DNA of 64,000 nucleotides, taken from assembly GCA_934647945.1 (NCBI GenBank), contig CAKUFK010000009.1, positions 43,477 to 107,476 of the forward strand, written 5' to 3'. Source of the DNA: an uncultured Eubacteriales bacterium (GTDB lineage: Bacteria > Bacillota > Clostridia > Oscillospirales > Acutalibacteraceae). The position numbers were made by a program, and so were the translations under genes. This document shows positions 41,899 through 50,888 of this stretch, piece after piece. Positions within the stretch are counted from its first letter, which is position 1. Every line of letters begins with the position of its first letter. Under the pieces are notes generated by a model. The model saw only the letters and a program-made list of their open reading frames with translations, searched no databases and was not told the DNA's origin.

Positions 41899-42564
41899 AT
41901 GGAACAGGAGAGCATCGAGAAGGCCGTGGCGTTTATCGAGACGCATCTGACCGAGGAATGGAGCCTCGAAACCCTGGCGCGCGAGGCCGGCTATTCCCCG
42001 TACCACTTCGCCCGCCTCTTCCGGAAAGCCACCGGCCGTTCGGTGATGGAGTATGTCCGGGACAAGCGGATCGACGCGGCGGCGGAACGGCTCCGGCAGG
42101 GAAAAACGGTGATGGAAACGGCATTGTCGGTCGGGTTCGACACCCACGCGGGGTTTACGAAGGCGTTTGGGAACCGGGTCGGCTGTCCTCCCAGCGCCAT
42201 GACGCCGCGGCAGATCACCGAGAACGTGATCCTCCCGGCGGTGGAAAAAGAAAAACGCCGGGAGGGCATCCATCTGGTCGCCCAGGTGGACGGCAGGGTG
42301 GTGATGTCCCTGCCGATGGACAAGCCGTACTGGATCCCGGCCGGGTTCTTGTTCGACAACCGGTTCGTCCTCACCGGCGGGGACGGGGACCGGCTGATGG
42401 AGAGGCTGCTGGAGGAGATGAGGCGCCAATGCCGGAGGATGGGCGTTTCCATCCTGATCTCACCACAGGAAACCGGCTCCGACGGCTGCGCGGCCTTCCG
42501 GCATTTCGGGTTTGAGGAAGGCGGCCAGGCGGACGGTTGGACGTATTTGGTGCTGCCGGTCTGA
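41899..42564 (+). CDS. AraC-family regulator with GNAT-like C-terminus
   Basis: A 221-aa protein. The N-terminal 105 residues are a double helix-turn-helix of AraC type (WSLETLAREAGYSPYHFARLFRKATG and VMETALSVGFDTHAGFTKAFGNRVGCPPS). The C-terminal part is not the common GyrI-like effector domain. It ends LMERLLEEMRRQCRRMGVSILISPQETGSDGCAAFRHFGFEEGG, which looks like the last helices and strands of a GNAT acetyltransferase. A strong SD (AAGGAAGGGGGG) precedes ATG 41899. It is a lone gene, so its target is unknown. The 184 bp after it hold no gene. Confidence 0.8.
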   Translation: MEQESIEKAVAFIETHLTEEWSLETLAREAGYSPYHFARLFRKATGRSVMEYVRDKRIDAAAERLRQGKTVMETALSVGFDTHAGFTKAFGNRVGCPPSAMTPRQITENVILPAVEKEKRREGIHLVAQVDGRVVMSLPMDKPYWIPAGFLFDNRFVLTGGDGDRLMERLLEEMRRQCRRMGVSILISPQETGSDGCAAFRHFGFEEGGQADGWTYLVLPV

Positions 42565-42748
42565 ACGGATGAGGGGAATGAACAAAGCCCGGGTTCAAAT
42601 GGACCGGCGGCATAAGGACATGGTGGATGGCCTATCCGAGCTGTCAGCCACTATTTGCTTCAGCTCAAAAGAATACCGGCCCCCAATGGAGCCGGTATAG
42701 AGCGTAAACAGAAAGGCCACTGTGAATAGGAGGTGGGGGTTTATCCGG

Positions 42749-43735
42749 TTAACCTAAGTTATACCAATCAACGATCCACCACATATCCGGGGCATAGCCT
42801 AGTTGCACCGTCTTTTCCTTAAGGGCATTCAGGCTTCCCCGCCAATCCGGATTTTCCCAAGCTTTAAACCAACCGGCATGACCCAAATCCGTATGTATGC
42901 GCATATCGTGCAAATCAATACGATCGAAATCCATTTCCGGAAAAATGGATTTCGAAACGACAAATGTCTTATATGCCTCGTATATGGTTTCCAGCATCGT
43001 CAGTCTTTTACACCAATCCGAAGTGGCTGAAAGCATATCAAAATAGGCGTTTAACTCCGAAATCGGTTCGGGCAACCTGCCGAAAGCCCATCGCAAATGC
43101 TTAAGATAAGGATAGTACTGATGGCAAATCAAAAATCCCAGTTCATATAAGGTTTGAACGGTGTGCCCGAATTGGATATTGGCAGTCGAAAACAGATGGC
43201 GATTCACACTGATCTGTATGGCCCGGACACCATTCTCTACAAAGTCCTTCAATTTGTTATAGATAGCCTTTTTCCAAAAGATATCCGGCATCTTCTCGGC
43301 TGCCGTCAGTCGGCGAAGACGACCGAGCCTGTCCTCCGGGTCGTAATAAATCACGTTTTCCTGTATGGTAAACAGAGCTTCAAACGACAATTTCCCCCAA
43401 TTGACACAGCCGCTGGCAAGAATTTTCTCCCCCTGATATTCAAGCATCCACGATAAAGGGTGCACGCTGATGATCGAGCCGTTGACCATACCCTCTTGTT
43501 TCCAAGGGTTGGTCTCTTTCAGAACCTCTTCCAGCTCTATTTGCAGCACCCCATTTTGCTTCCAGATGGGATCAGGAAGATAGAGCACCGCCTCCATGTC
43601 AGAAAACGCATCATCAATATGCAAGCCCACAGAGCCAAGGATCATGATACTTGCTTCCGATACGATATCACGGTGTCGGCTGCGGATCAAAGGCATAATT
43701 CTTTCATCGAAATACCGCGCAATGTTTTTTGTCAT
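42749..43735 (-). CDS. DUF4037 / nucleotidyltransferase-fold protein
   Basis: A 328-aa protein of DUF4037 type, distantly like kanamycin-type nucleotidyltransferases. IMILGSVGLHIDDAFSDMEAVLYLPD (about 32-57) is the GS....D.D nucleotidyltransferase site with D.E in place of D.D. LYELGFLICHQYYPYLKHLRWAFGRLP is the conserved helical core of the C-terminal half. It has somewhat lower GC than its neighbours. It is monocistronic, with the nested inverted repeats at 43772-43845 just upstream. The substrate is unknown; a drug- or nucleotide-modifying role is possible but not shown. Confidence 0.75.
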   Translation of the reverse strand: MTKNIARYFDERIMPLIRSRHRDIVSEASIMILGSVGLHIDDAFSDMEAVLYLPDPIWKQNGVLQIELEEVLKETNPWKQEGMVNGSIISVHPLSWMLEYQGEKILASGCVNWGKLSFEALFTIQENVIYYDPEDRLGRLRRLTAAEKMPDIFWKKAIYNKLKDFVENGVRAIQISVNRHLFSTANIQFGHTVQTLYELGFLICHQYYPYLKHLRWAFGRLPEPISELNAYFDMLSATSDWCKRLTMLETIYEAYKTFVVSKSIFPEMDFDRIDLHDMRIHTDLGHAGWFKAWENPDWRGSLNALKEKTVQLGYAPDMWWIVDWYNLG

Positions 43736-43771
43736 TTTTACTGACTCCTGTATTTATATTTTTTCCGTAAA

Positions 43772-43845
43772 TACAGAACCAGTAAGGTTGTTAATGGCGT
43801 AATTTACTCCATACAAATGCCATTAACCAAACGAACGGTTCTGTA
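43772..43845. repeat. Symmetric nested inverted repeats upstream of the DUF4037 gene
   Basis: TACAGAACC-N9-GTTAATGGC-N20-GCCATTAAC-N9-GGTTCTGTA: two perfect 9-bp arms with equal 9-nt unpaired spacers. A competing hairpin ACTCCATAC (43806-43814)/GTATGGAGT (43843-43851) overlaps it. The remaining bases to 44036 hold no gene. Confidence 0.75.
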
Positions 43846-44036
43846 TGGAGTTGCGTTTGAAGAGGATGCGTCTATGTCGATACATTTTGCTTCACCTCCA
43901 ATTCCGCTTTTGTTATAACACGTTATAGTACGTCAATCAAGTGCCGGTCAGGTTCAATCCCCTCTCTCTCATTTCTCATATATAAGGCTCGAAATATCCT
44001 TGTTCTGCCGCGATAAACCTGCCCGGACCTTGTAGC

Positions 44037-47000
44037 TCATTCTCCCGCCTTCATGGATTCGACCATGTCGATCCGGCGCAGCTTGCGGGCCATCACCACA
44101 TCCACCAAGGCCGAGAAGGCCAGGGTGAGCGCCGCGGCGAGAAGGAAGCTCATGGCGTAGATGTCCCGGCCGAACATCACGATCTCCACCTCGGCGGTGC
44201 GGACCACGAACGCGTGTAGGAAGATCCCGAGGATCAGCCCCACACCGGTTCCGATGATGCTGAGGATACCGGTTTCCCGGAAGATGTAGGCGTTGACCTC
44301 CCGGTCATAAAAACCGAGCACCTTGATGGTGGCGATCTCCTTCTGCCGCTCGGTGATGTTGATGTTGGTCAGGTTGTACAGCACCACAAAGGCGAGCAGG
44401 CCCGCCGATACAATGAGGACGATGACGATATAATCGATATTTTTGACGATATCGGCGAAGGAACGGCTGACATCGGTGGTGAAGGACACCGACGCCACGC
44501 CGTCCACCCCTAACAGCGCGGTGGCCACCGCGTCCTGGTTGGCGTCCGACTCGTCCGCCACCTTGGCGGTGACGAGGTTATAGTCCGGCTCGGCGCCGAA
44601 GGAGGAGCGGTAGAGGGACGGCGCCATGTATATATAATTGTACACATAGTTTTCCGTGATACCGCCAACCGTCACCCGGGCCGTCCGGCCGTCACCGTCC
44701 CGCAGGGTGAGGGGATCCCCGGCCCCGACGCCGAGCTTCGCGGCCAGCTTTTCGGTCAGGAGGACGCTGTCTTCCGAGAAAGGTACGGCTTTGCCGCTCT
44801 TGCGCTCCCGCAAGGTGATGAAATCCCCGAGACGCGCGGCCTCTTCCGGCACATACAGATAGGCGGACAGGGTGCCGCCGCTTCCGGTCGCGTCCACGTT
44901 CGTCTGCTGGACATACAGGGACTCCGACGCGGACGAGGCGAGCGTTTCGGCCAGGCCGTCGTCATCTCGGTCGGTCTTGAGGCCGGCCATCAGGTTGTAA
45001 TGGGCGATTTCCCCAAATTGCTTGTCAACGATGTCTGAAATGGAATCCCGCAGGCCGAAGCCGGTCAGCAGCAGGGCCGTGCATCCCGCGATGCCGATCA
45101 CGGTCATGAAAAAGCGCTTTTTATACCGTATGAGGTTGCGCGCTGTCACCTTGTGGGTGAAGGTGAGATGGTTCCAGATCAGGGGGATCCGCTCCAGGAA
45201 AACCCGCTTGCCCGCCTTGGGGGCCTTCGGAAGCATCAGGCGGGCCGGATTTTCCCGCAGGGTGCCGGCGCAGGCCGACAGGGTGGCGAGCATGGTGCAT
45301 AGAATCGCGGCCGACGACGACAGGGCCGCGTATTTCACATTGAAGGAGGCTACGAGCGGGGGAAGGTCGTACATGATTTCGTAGGCGCCCCAGATGACGG
45401 TGGGGAAGACCCGGAACCCGACCAGCAGGCCGAACACACAGCCGCAGACCGTGGCAGCTCCGGCGTAGAGCAGATATTTGACCATGATTGCACCGCGGCT
45501 GTAGCCGAGGGCTTTCAAGGTGCCGATCTGGGTGCGTTCCTCTTCGACCATACGGGTCATGGTGGTCAGGGCGACCAGCGCCGCGACCAAGAAAAAGAAA
45601 ATGGGGAAAACCTGAGCGATGGCGGCGACTTTTTCCGCATTGCCTTCGAAACTGACGTATCCGGCGTTGGAAGAACGGTCCAGGACCATCCACTCCGGCT
45701 CGCCGAGGCCGTCGATGTCGCGCTGTGCGTCGTCGAGCTGCCGTTTGGCATCCTCAAGCTGCTCGTCGGCGTCCCTCCGCCCCTGTTCGTAGTCGGCTTC
45801 CCCCTGCTCGAGTTGCGCCCTCGCGTCCTCGAGCGCGGCTTCGCCGTCCTCCAGCTGCCGACGGCCGTCTGCAAGCCTAACCTCACTCTCGGCAATGTCC
45901 CGGGCGGCCTTGTCAAAAGCGGCTTTCGCGCTGTCCAGTTCGGTTTTAACACTATCCAACTGCGCCTGTGCGGCGGCAAATTCCGCCAGCGCGGCCTGCT
46001 TGCCGGCGGCGAGGACCTTTTCAGCCTCCAGAAGCTCCCGCTCCTGCCCGTCCGCGAGCTTGACCCCGGCTTCATAGCCGGCAACCCCCTGCGCGTATGC
46101 CTCTTCCTGAGGCGCCAGCTTGGCGCGCTCCGCTTCGGCCTGCTCCGGCGAGAGCAGACCCGCGGCGAGAGACTCCTCGATCCGCTGCCGCGCCGCGTCC
46201 AGCGTCGCGCGGCTCTCGTCGAGCGTCCGTTTTGTATCCGCCAGCGCTTCGCGGGCCGCGGCAAGGGCGGCTTTCCCGTCTTCGAGCTCCTGTTCCTTGC
46301 CCGCCATGGCCGCTTGGTACTCCGTGCGCTGCGCCTCTAGCCCGCGGACGCCGTCCTGCCAGGACGCCAGCCCTTCGTTATACTCATCGAGCCCCTGCGC
46401 ATAGTCGCGCCGGCCGTCCTCCAGCTGTGCTTCGCCTTCTTCAAGGGCCCGGCGGTTTTCTGCGAGCTCCCGTTCGGCGTCGGCAATCTCCGCCCTGGCA
46501 TCGTCGAGCTGCCTCTGAGCGTCCGCCAGTTCGGCTTCCGCCTCGGCCTTTTTGTCCTCGTACGCGGTCCGGGCATCGTCGAGCTCCCGTTGCGCCTCCT
46601 CTTTGACCTCGCCCAAACGGATGGCGGAGCGCTCGATGCCGAGCGTTTCCAGAGTGTCCATGACCGGGCGGACCGCATCCTCATACCCGTCGGTAAAGGC
46701 GGTTTGGGCATCCGCCCCATCTACCAGAATATACAAATCGGTGTACACATCGAGGGAAAAGGCGTCGTCCCCGGTATAAAAAATCAGGGAGACCGTACCG
46801 TTCCCGACCGTGCTCGGTTCCCTTTCGATGGAAAAGTACGTCGCGCTCTCGACCTTGCCCACGACGGTGAAGGCCGACAAGGCCAGGGTATCCGATAAAT
46901 CGGCGTTGTCGGGGGACAGGGTGAGGACATCCCCGACCTCGACCCCCTGGTCGGCGATTTTGGAAACGTCGAGCACGCATTCCCCCGGCCCGGCGGGCAT

Positions 47001-47396
47001 CCGCCCCTCGAGAAGGGAGACCCGGTTCTGATAGCCGGGGGAATCCTCCTGAAGCAGGGCGAGGGGGAGGGACTGGATGCGGGCGACCAGGTCGTCCCCC
47101 TGTGGGATCCGCACCAGGGCGTCGGCGGTGCGGGAGGGCATTACGCCCTTTACCCCGCCGGTATTCCGGATGGCGGCGGCATCCGCCTCGGTCAGGCCGA
47201 GAGTTGAGACCACCCGGATGTCGAACATCCGGGTCTCGTCGTAATACCGGTCGACGGACACCCGCATATCCGGGGTGGTGGCCAGCAGACCGGCCAAAAA
47301 GCCGACCCCCAGTGCAACGATGCCGAAAATAGCCAAAAACCGGGAGAGGGAATGGGTTACCTCCCGGATAATCAGTTTACGATACGATTTCTTCAC
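44037..47396 (-). CDS. FtsX-type ABC transporter permease with large coiled-coil
   Basis: A membrane permease of about 1119 aa in two FtsX-like halves. The start KKSYRKLIIREVTHSLSRFLAIFGIVALGVGFLAGL is the first membrane segment. A long Ala/Glu/Asp-rich coiled coil spans about 260-590 outside the membrane, with many 'LEDG' and 'QLDDA' heptads. Clusters of membrane segments follow from about 620 (IFFFLVAALVALTTMTRMV) and 985 (YIVIVLIVSAGLLAFVVLYNLTNINITERQKEIATIKVLG). The frame extends to 47459, but GTG 47396 with AGGA in front matches the family start. Its ATPase is the next gene upstream. Such pairs export lipids or peptides, or act in envelope stress; the substrate is unknown. Confidence 0.88.
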   Translation of the reverse strand: MKKSYRKLIIREVTHSLSRFLAIFGIVALGVGFLAGLLATTPDMRVSVDRYYDETRMFDIRVVSTLGLTEADAAAIRNTGGVKGVMPSRTADALVRIPQGDDLVARIQSLPLALLQEDSPGYQNRVSLLEGRMPAGPGECVLDVSKIADQGVEVGDVLTLSPDNADLSDTLALSAFTVVGKVESATYFSIEREPSTVGNGTVSLIFYTGDDAFSLDVYTDLYILVDGADAQTAFTDGYEDAVRPVMDTLETLGIERSAIRLGEVKEEAQRELDDARTAYEDKKAEAEAELADAQRQLDDARAEIADAERELAENRRALEEGEAQLEDGRRDYAQGLDEYNEGLASWQDGVRGLEAQRTEYQAAMAGKEQELEDGKAALAAAREALADTKRTLDESRATLDAARQRIEESLAAGLLSPEQAEAERAKLAPQEEAYAQGVAGYEAGVKLADGQERELLEAEKVLAAGKQAALAEFAAAQAQLDSVKTELDSAKAAFDKAARDIAESEVRLADGRRQLEDGEAALEDARAQLEQGEADYEQGRRDADEQLEDAKRQLDDAQRDIDGLGEPEWMVLDRSSNAGYVSFEGNAEKVAAIAQVFPIFFFLVAALVALTTMTRMVEEERTQIGTLKALGYSRGAIMVKYLLYAGAATVCGCVFGLLVGFRVFPTVIWGAYEIMYDLPPLVASFNVKYAALSSSAAILCTMLATLSACAGTLRENPARLMLPKAPKAGKRVFLERIPLIWNHLTFTHKVTARNLIRYKKRFFMTVIGIAGCTALLLTGFGLRDSISDIVDKQFGEIAHYNLMAGLKTDRDDDGLAETLASSASESLYVQQTNVDATGSGGTLSAYLYVPEEAARLGDFITLRERKSGKAVPFSEDSVLLTEKLAAKLGVGAGDPLTLRDGDGRTARVTVGGITENYVYNYIYMAPSLYRSSFGAEPDYNLVTAKVADESDANQDAVATALLGVDGVASVSFTTDVSRSFADIVKNIDYIVIVLIVSAGLLAFVVLYNLTNINITERQKEIATIKVLGFYDREVNAYIFRETGILSIIGTGVGLILGIFLHAFVVRTAEVEIVMFGRDIYAMSFLLAAALTLAFSALVDVVMARKLRRIDMVESMKAGE

Positions 47397-47471
47397 GTGT
47401 CCTGTCCCGTCCTTCCCTGCGGGGGGAACCCCCGCTTCGCAACCCGTTGTTCCGCCCATGGCCGGCAGGCG

Positions 47472-48176
47472 TTACCACTCGATCTCTTCCACCGGGGTGG
47501 GATGCGGGTTGACCTGCGAGGACAGGACGGTACCGGACTTGATCCGGATCACGCGGTCGGCCATGGCGGTGAGGGCCTGGTTGTGGGTGATGACGATGAC
47601 GGTCCGGCCGGTATGGCGGCAGGTGTCCTGCAGCAGCTTCAGCACACTTTTGCCGGTTTTGTAATCCAGGGCGCCGGTCGGCTCGTCACACAGCAGGATC
47701 TTGGGGTTTTTAGCCAGGGCCCGGGCGATGGCCACCCGCTGCTGTTCCCCGCCCGAAAGCTGAGCGGGGAAATTGCCCATCCGCTCTTCTAGCCCCACCT
47801 CCCGCAGCGTTTCACGGGCGTCCAGATGCTCCCGGCAGATTTCGGAGGCCAGCTCCACGTTCTCCAGCGCGGTCAGGTTTTGGACCAGATTGTAGAACTG
47901 GAAGACGAACCCCACGTCGTATCGGCGGTATTCGGTGAGCTGCTTGCGGCTGTAGCGGCTGATTTCGTTTCCGTCGAGACGGATCGTCCCCTCGTCGCAG
48001 GCATCCATACCGCCGAGCATGTTGAGCACGGTGGTTTTGCCAGCGCCGCTGGGGCCGACGATGATGGTGAATTCCCCTCTGGCGATCTCGAAACTCACGT
48101 GGTCGGCGGCGGCAATCCGCTGGCTGCCCATCTGATAATATTTACATACGTCCTGAAACTCCACAAAACGGTCCAT
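47472..48176 (-). CDS. ABC transporter ATP-binding protein (MacB/LolD type)
   Basis: A 234-aa ATPase partner of the permease that follows. Walker A is GPSGAGKTT (near 41), the signature is [19 protein letters not shown], Walker B is [12 protein letters not shown], and the switch His is in [21 protein letters not shown] and the Q-loop [10 protein letters not shown] mark the MacB/LolD/FtsE-like subfamily, which works with FtsX-type permeases. GGAGG precedes the ATG. The 215 bp upstream hold no gene, but an AT-rich stretch there may carry the promoter. Confidence 0.93.
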   Translation of the reverse strand: MDRFVEFQDVCKYYQMGSQRIAAADHVSFEIARGEFTIIVGPSGAGKTTVLNMLGGMDACDEGTIRLDGNEISRYSRKQLTEYRRYDVGFVFQFYNLVQNLTALENVELASEICREHLDARETLREVGLEERMGNFPAQLSGGEQQRVAIARALAKNPKILLCDEPTGALDYKTGKSVLKLLQDTCRHTGRTVIVITHNQALTAMADRVIRIKSGTVLSSQVNPHPTPVEEIEW

Positions 48177-48391
48177 ATCCGCGGCCTCCTTGTTGGAAAG
48201 GCGGGAATCCCCGCCGCTGCTTCTTATAAGCCTTTATAGGAAAACGGTAAAACCCTTACAGAATGGAACTTTTCGTCGTTTTTGCTTAACACTTGCCATA
48301 TCTCTTATTGTCTCTCTGTATGTTCGAATGTCACAAAAGCGTCAAAAAATGTTATGCTACGATGTTCGAACGCATTTTAGGTTTTTAAGAA

Positions 48392-49264
48392 TTATCGTTT
48401 GGGTTTATTAAAATGGTATATGTCTCCCTGACAGCCATGTAATACTATTTCATTTTCATTGTAAGACGATAAAGACCAGTATACACTTCGATCATTCCAA
48501 GCGCACGAATTGCTTGAAAAAAGAGCCTCGTCAAAAGATAGTGGGAATTGAGCCTCTGAATTATCTTTTATCATATAGGCTTCAAATCCCTGCCGAAAAT
48601 TCTGATTGAACACAATCCCTTTGTTGGTTGCGACAAAACGTGCAGCACGGCAATAAATAGAGCTTGGAGTCATTTCGAATATATACATGTGTTTGTTTGT
48701 ATTAATTGTGACACCAATAAAGGTTGATATCCCATCTATCGATATGTATTCTTCACGTAGTCCTGCATTCCATAGACGAAGGCATTCGCCAATAGTATTA
48801 TCGCAAGCAAAAGGCAAGTCCGGCAAAAGGGTCTTGTCATCAAAAATTTCATCATAAGCGGCTGAATAAATGATATTGTCGTCAAATTGAAGTTCTATTT
48901 TATTTGCATAATCGTAAATAGTAAATGCAGTTCCTAGGTAGGACTTCATATTCTCATCATGATTTTTTAAGTATGTAGGTGGAGTGTCACAACTCATTAT
49001 TTGATTTTTTTGATAGGTTTGGATTTCTCCTTTCGCATTACCATTATAAATAAATGCCGTTTTCCATAACAGCGGTGGTTTGTATTGCTCCGTTTCAGTT
49101 GGGCTTGATTGGCAAATACCAATACATGAAAAATCATTTCCGCTTCTTTTGAACAATCTGGATTCAAGCATGTCCATTTGTGTGTTTCTTCTATATGAAA
49201 TTACATATTTATCAGTAACTACAAGTTCAATATCTTTTCCTATATATACCCCGTTTTTTATCAT
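48392..49264 (-). CDS. Unrecognised AT-rich protein, possibly acyltransferase/NTN-like
   Basis: A 290-aa protein with no clear family. It is beta-rich: KDIELVVTDKYVISYRR, GNAKGEIQTYQKNQIMSC, FIGVTINTNKHMYIFEMT and VYWSLSSYNENEIVLHGCQGDIYHF. The layout of alternating strands is like a beta-propeller or an NTN-hydrolase sheet, but no catalytic motif is seen. The frame opens at 49282, but TTGGAGGTG before ATG 49264 sets the start. It is much AT-richer than the flanking GC-rich genes, so it was probably acquired. It is monocistronic. Confidence 0.6.
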   Translation of the reverse strand: MIKNGVYIGKDIELVVTDKYVISYRRNTQMDMLESRLFKRSGNDFSCIGICQSSPTETEQYKPPLLWKTAFIYNGNAKGEIQTYQKNQIMSCDTPPTYLKNHDENMKSYLGTAFTIYDYANKIELQFDDNIIYSAAYDEIFDDKTLLPDLPFACDNTIGECLRLWNAGLREEYISIDGISTFIGVTINTNKHMYIFEMTPSSIYCRAARFVATNKGIVFNQNFRQGFEAYMIKDNSEAQFPLSFDEALFSSNSCAWNDRSVYWSLSSYNENEIVLHGCQGDIYHFNKPKR

Positions 49265-49370
49265 AATAGACACCTCCAACAAAATATAAATTAGCTTGCT
49301 GTCACAACTAGTAACAATCGCACCTGATCAAATTTATTTTACCACATTCTTGCGAACTTGACGATACATT

Positions 49371-49454
49371 CGAATGGGTACCCATTCGAGAAAGCAACAG
49401 AGGGGTTGGGATATTTCCTGATAAGCAGTTTCACGGAAGAGGGTACCCTCTTCC
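49371..49454. promoter_or_regulatory. Two perfect palindromes with a shared GGGTACCC centre, in a gene-free gap
   Basis: CGAATGGGTACCCATTCG (49371-49388) and GGAAGAGGGTACCCTCTTCC (49435-49454) lie 46 bp apart. They sit in a 580-bp AT-rich gap (49283-49864) with no gene. Both look like dimeric repressor or enzyme recognition sites. No T tract follows either one. Confidence 0.55.
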
Positions 49455-49864
49455 TATGCTTGCTCTTCAATTTCTTCACCACAAAAACAGAAAAGGAAAA
49501 GAACGGAAACGGATAATTTCATGCGTCCGTTGAATTACTGATAAAGACAATCGCATTCTGAAAAGAGAATGATTCTTATACCGGTTTATTCCTCTTTATA
49601 AGTCCCCGCTAAGTTCGGTCGTCAAAAAACGACAAACAACATTTTAAATCTTCTTATATAGAAACCGAAAAATCTGTAAAAGTACAATATTCATGCGGGT
49701 TCGCACTATTTCACGCTCTGTCACTTGCTGTCACAATTCTATTATTTTTTATTGTAACAGAAGGAGCCGGGAGAATTGTGAATGGAAAACAAATTTTTTG
49801 GGGAGGGTTTGTGTCGCAGGCCGGAAAAGTGGGGCTGGAATCCGACGCTTTCGCTCGCGCCGAT

Positions 49865-49893
49865 TTGACATTTTCCGTCCGTCGTGGTATACT
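49865..49893 (+). promoter_or_regulatory. Sigma-A promoter for degV
   Basis: TTGACA (49865-49870), 17 nt, TATACT (49888-49893); about 50 bp before the degV start. Confidence 0.88.
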
Positions 49894-49946
49894 TATCTCC
49901 GCCAAAATAGTTTGACAATCAAAGTATCTGGCGAAGGAGGCCTATT

Positions 49947-50789
49947 ATGTCCGTGGTTATCATCACCGACAGCGCCAGCGATCTCGACGCAGCGGAGCGC
50001 CGGCGTCTGCGGGTGGAGGTTATCGGCATCCGCGTGTTTTTTGGTGAGGACGCCTATCTGGAAGGAGAAAACATGACGGTCGCGCAGTTTTACGGTATGC
50101 TGTCCGAAGCGGCCGAGCTGCCCAAGACCGCTCAAATCACTCCGCTGGAGTTTGAAGAACGGTTCCGTCCCCATATCGAGGCGGGGGACGATATCGTCGT
50201 GCTGCCGCTGTCAAAGGAGCTCAGCGGCACCTATGGGAATGCGGTGGCCGCCGCCGCGCAGTTTCCCGAAGGCCGGGTGAGGGTCGTCGATACCAGGCAG
50301 GTGACGTTTGGCCTTGCCCTGATGGTACAGGAAGCTGCCGCCATGCGGGACGCAGGGGCGGATGCCGCGTCGGTCGCGCGGGCGATGGAGGCCCTGTCCG
50401 GCCGCATCCGGCTCTATGCGGTGGTGGATGATCTCAAATACCTGCGCATGGGCGGCCGGCTGTCGTCGGCCGGTGCCGTGGTCGGAACCCTGCTCGGTGT
50501 CAAGCCGGTTATCAGTATCGAGGACGGCAAGGTGGTGTGCGTCCAGAAGGTGAGGGGCCTGAAGGCGGGCTACGCGAGTATCCTGGAGCGGGTCCAGAAG
50601 GAAGCGGATACCGGTCGGCGGATATACCTCGGCCATTCTGATGCCCCCGCCCTGATGGAGGAGCTCGCTGCAGCGGCATCCGGCCTCTTGGAGGGTGCAC
50701 CGGTCCATCGCAGCAGTATTGGCCCGGTCGTGGGGACCCATGCCGGCCCCGGCTGCGCGGGTATCGCCTTTATCGCGAAAGACGAATAG
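49947..50789 (+). CDS. degV: DegV family fatty-acid-binding protein
   Basis: A 280-aa DegV-fold protein that binds a fatty acid, as in the FakB partners of fatty acid kinase. The N-terminal MSVVIITDSASDL is the family start. KTAQITPLEFEERF and LPLSKELSGTYGNAVAAA form the fatty-acid carboxylate site, with Ser/Thr residues. DDLKYLRMGGRLSSAGAVVGTLLGVKPVISIEDGKV is the signature block, and VVGTHAGPGCAGIAFI is the C-terminal motif. It has GAAGGAGG upstream, its own promoter and a strong terminator. No fakA is in the window. Confidence 0.95.
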   Translation: MSVVIITDSASDLDAAERRRLRVEVIGIRVFFGEDAYLEGENMTVAQFYGMLSEAAELPKTAQITPLEFEERFRPHIEAGDDIVVLPLSKELSGTYGNAVAAAAQFPEGRVRVVDTRQVTFGLALMVQEAAAMRDAGADAASVARAMEALSGRIRLYAVVDDLKYLRMGGRLSSAGAVVGTLLGVKPVISIEDGKVVCVQKVRGLKAGYASILERVQKEADTGRRIYLGHSDAPALMEELAAAASGLLEGAPVHRSSIGPVVGTHAGPGCAGIAFIAKDE

Positions 50790-50818
50790 ATAAAACCGGC
50801 CCCCGTCCCAGGGGCTGG

Positions 50819-50860
50819 AACAGAAACGGGCTTTCTCATTAGAGAAAGCCCGTTTCTGTT
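50819..50860. terminator. Bidirectional terminator between degV and sigE
   Basis: A perfect 19-bp stem AACAGAAACGGGCTTTCTC/GAGAAAGCCCGTTTCTGTT with a 4-nt loop. It serves both converging genes. Confidence 0.88.
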
Positions 50861-50888
50861 TACAATACAAGGATGAGGGAACCGGCCG

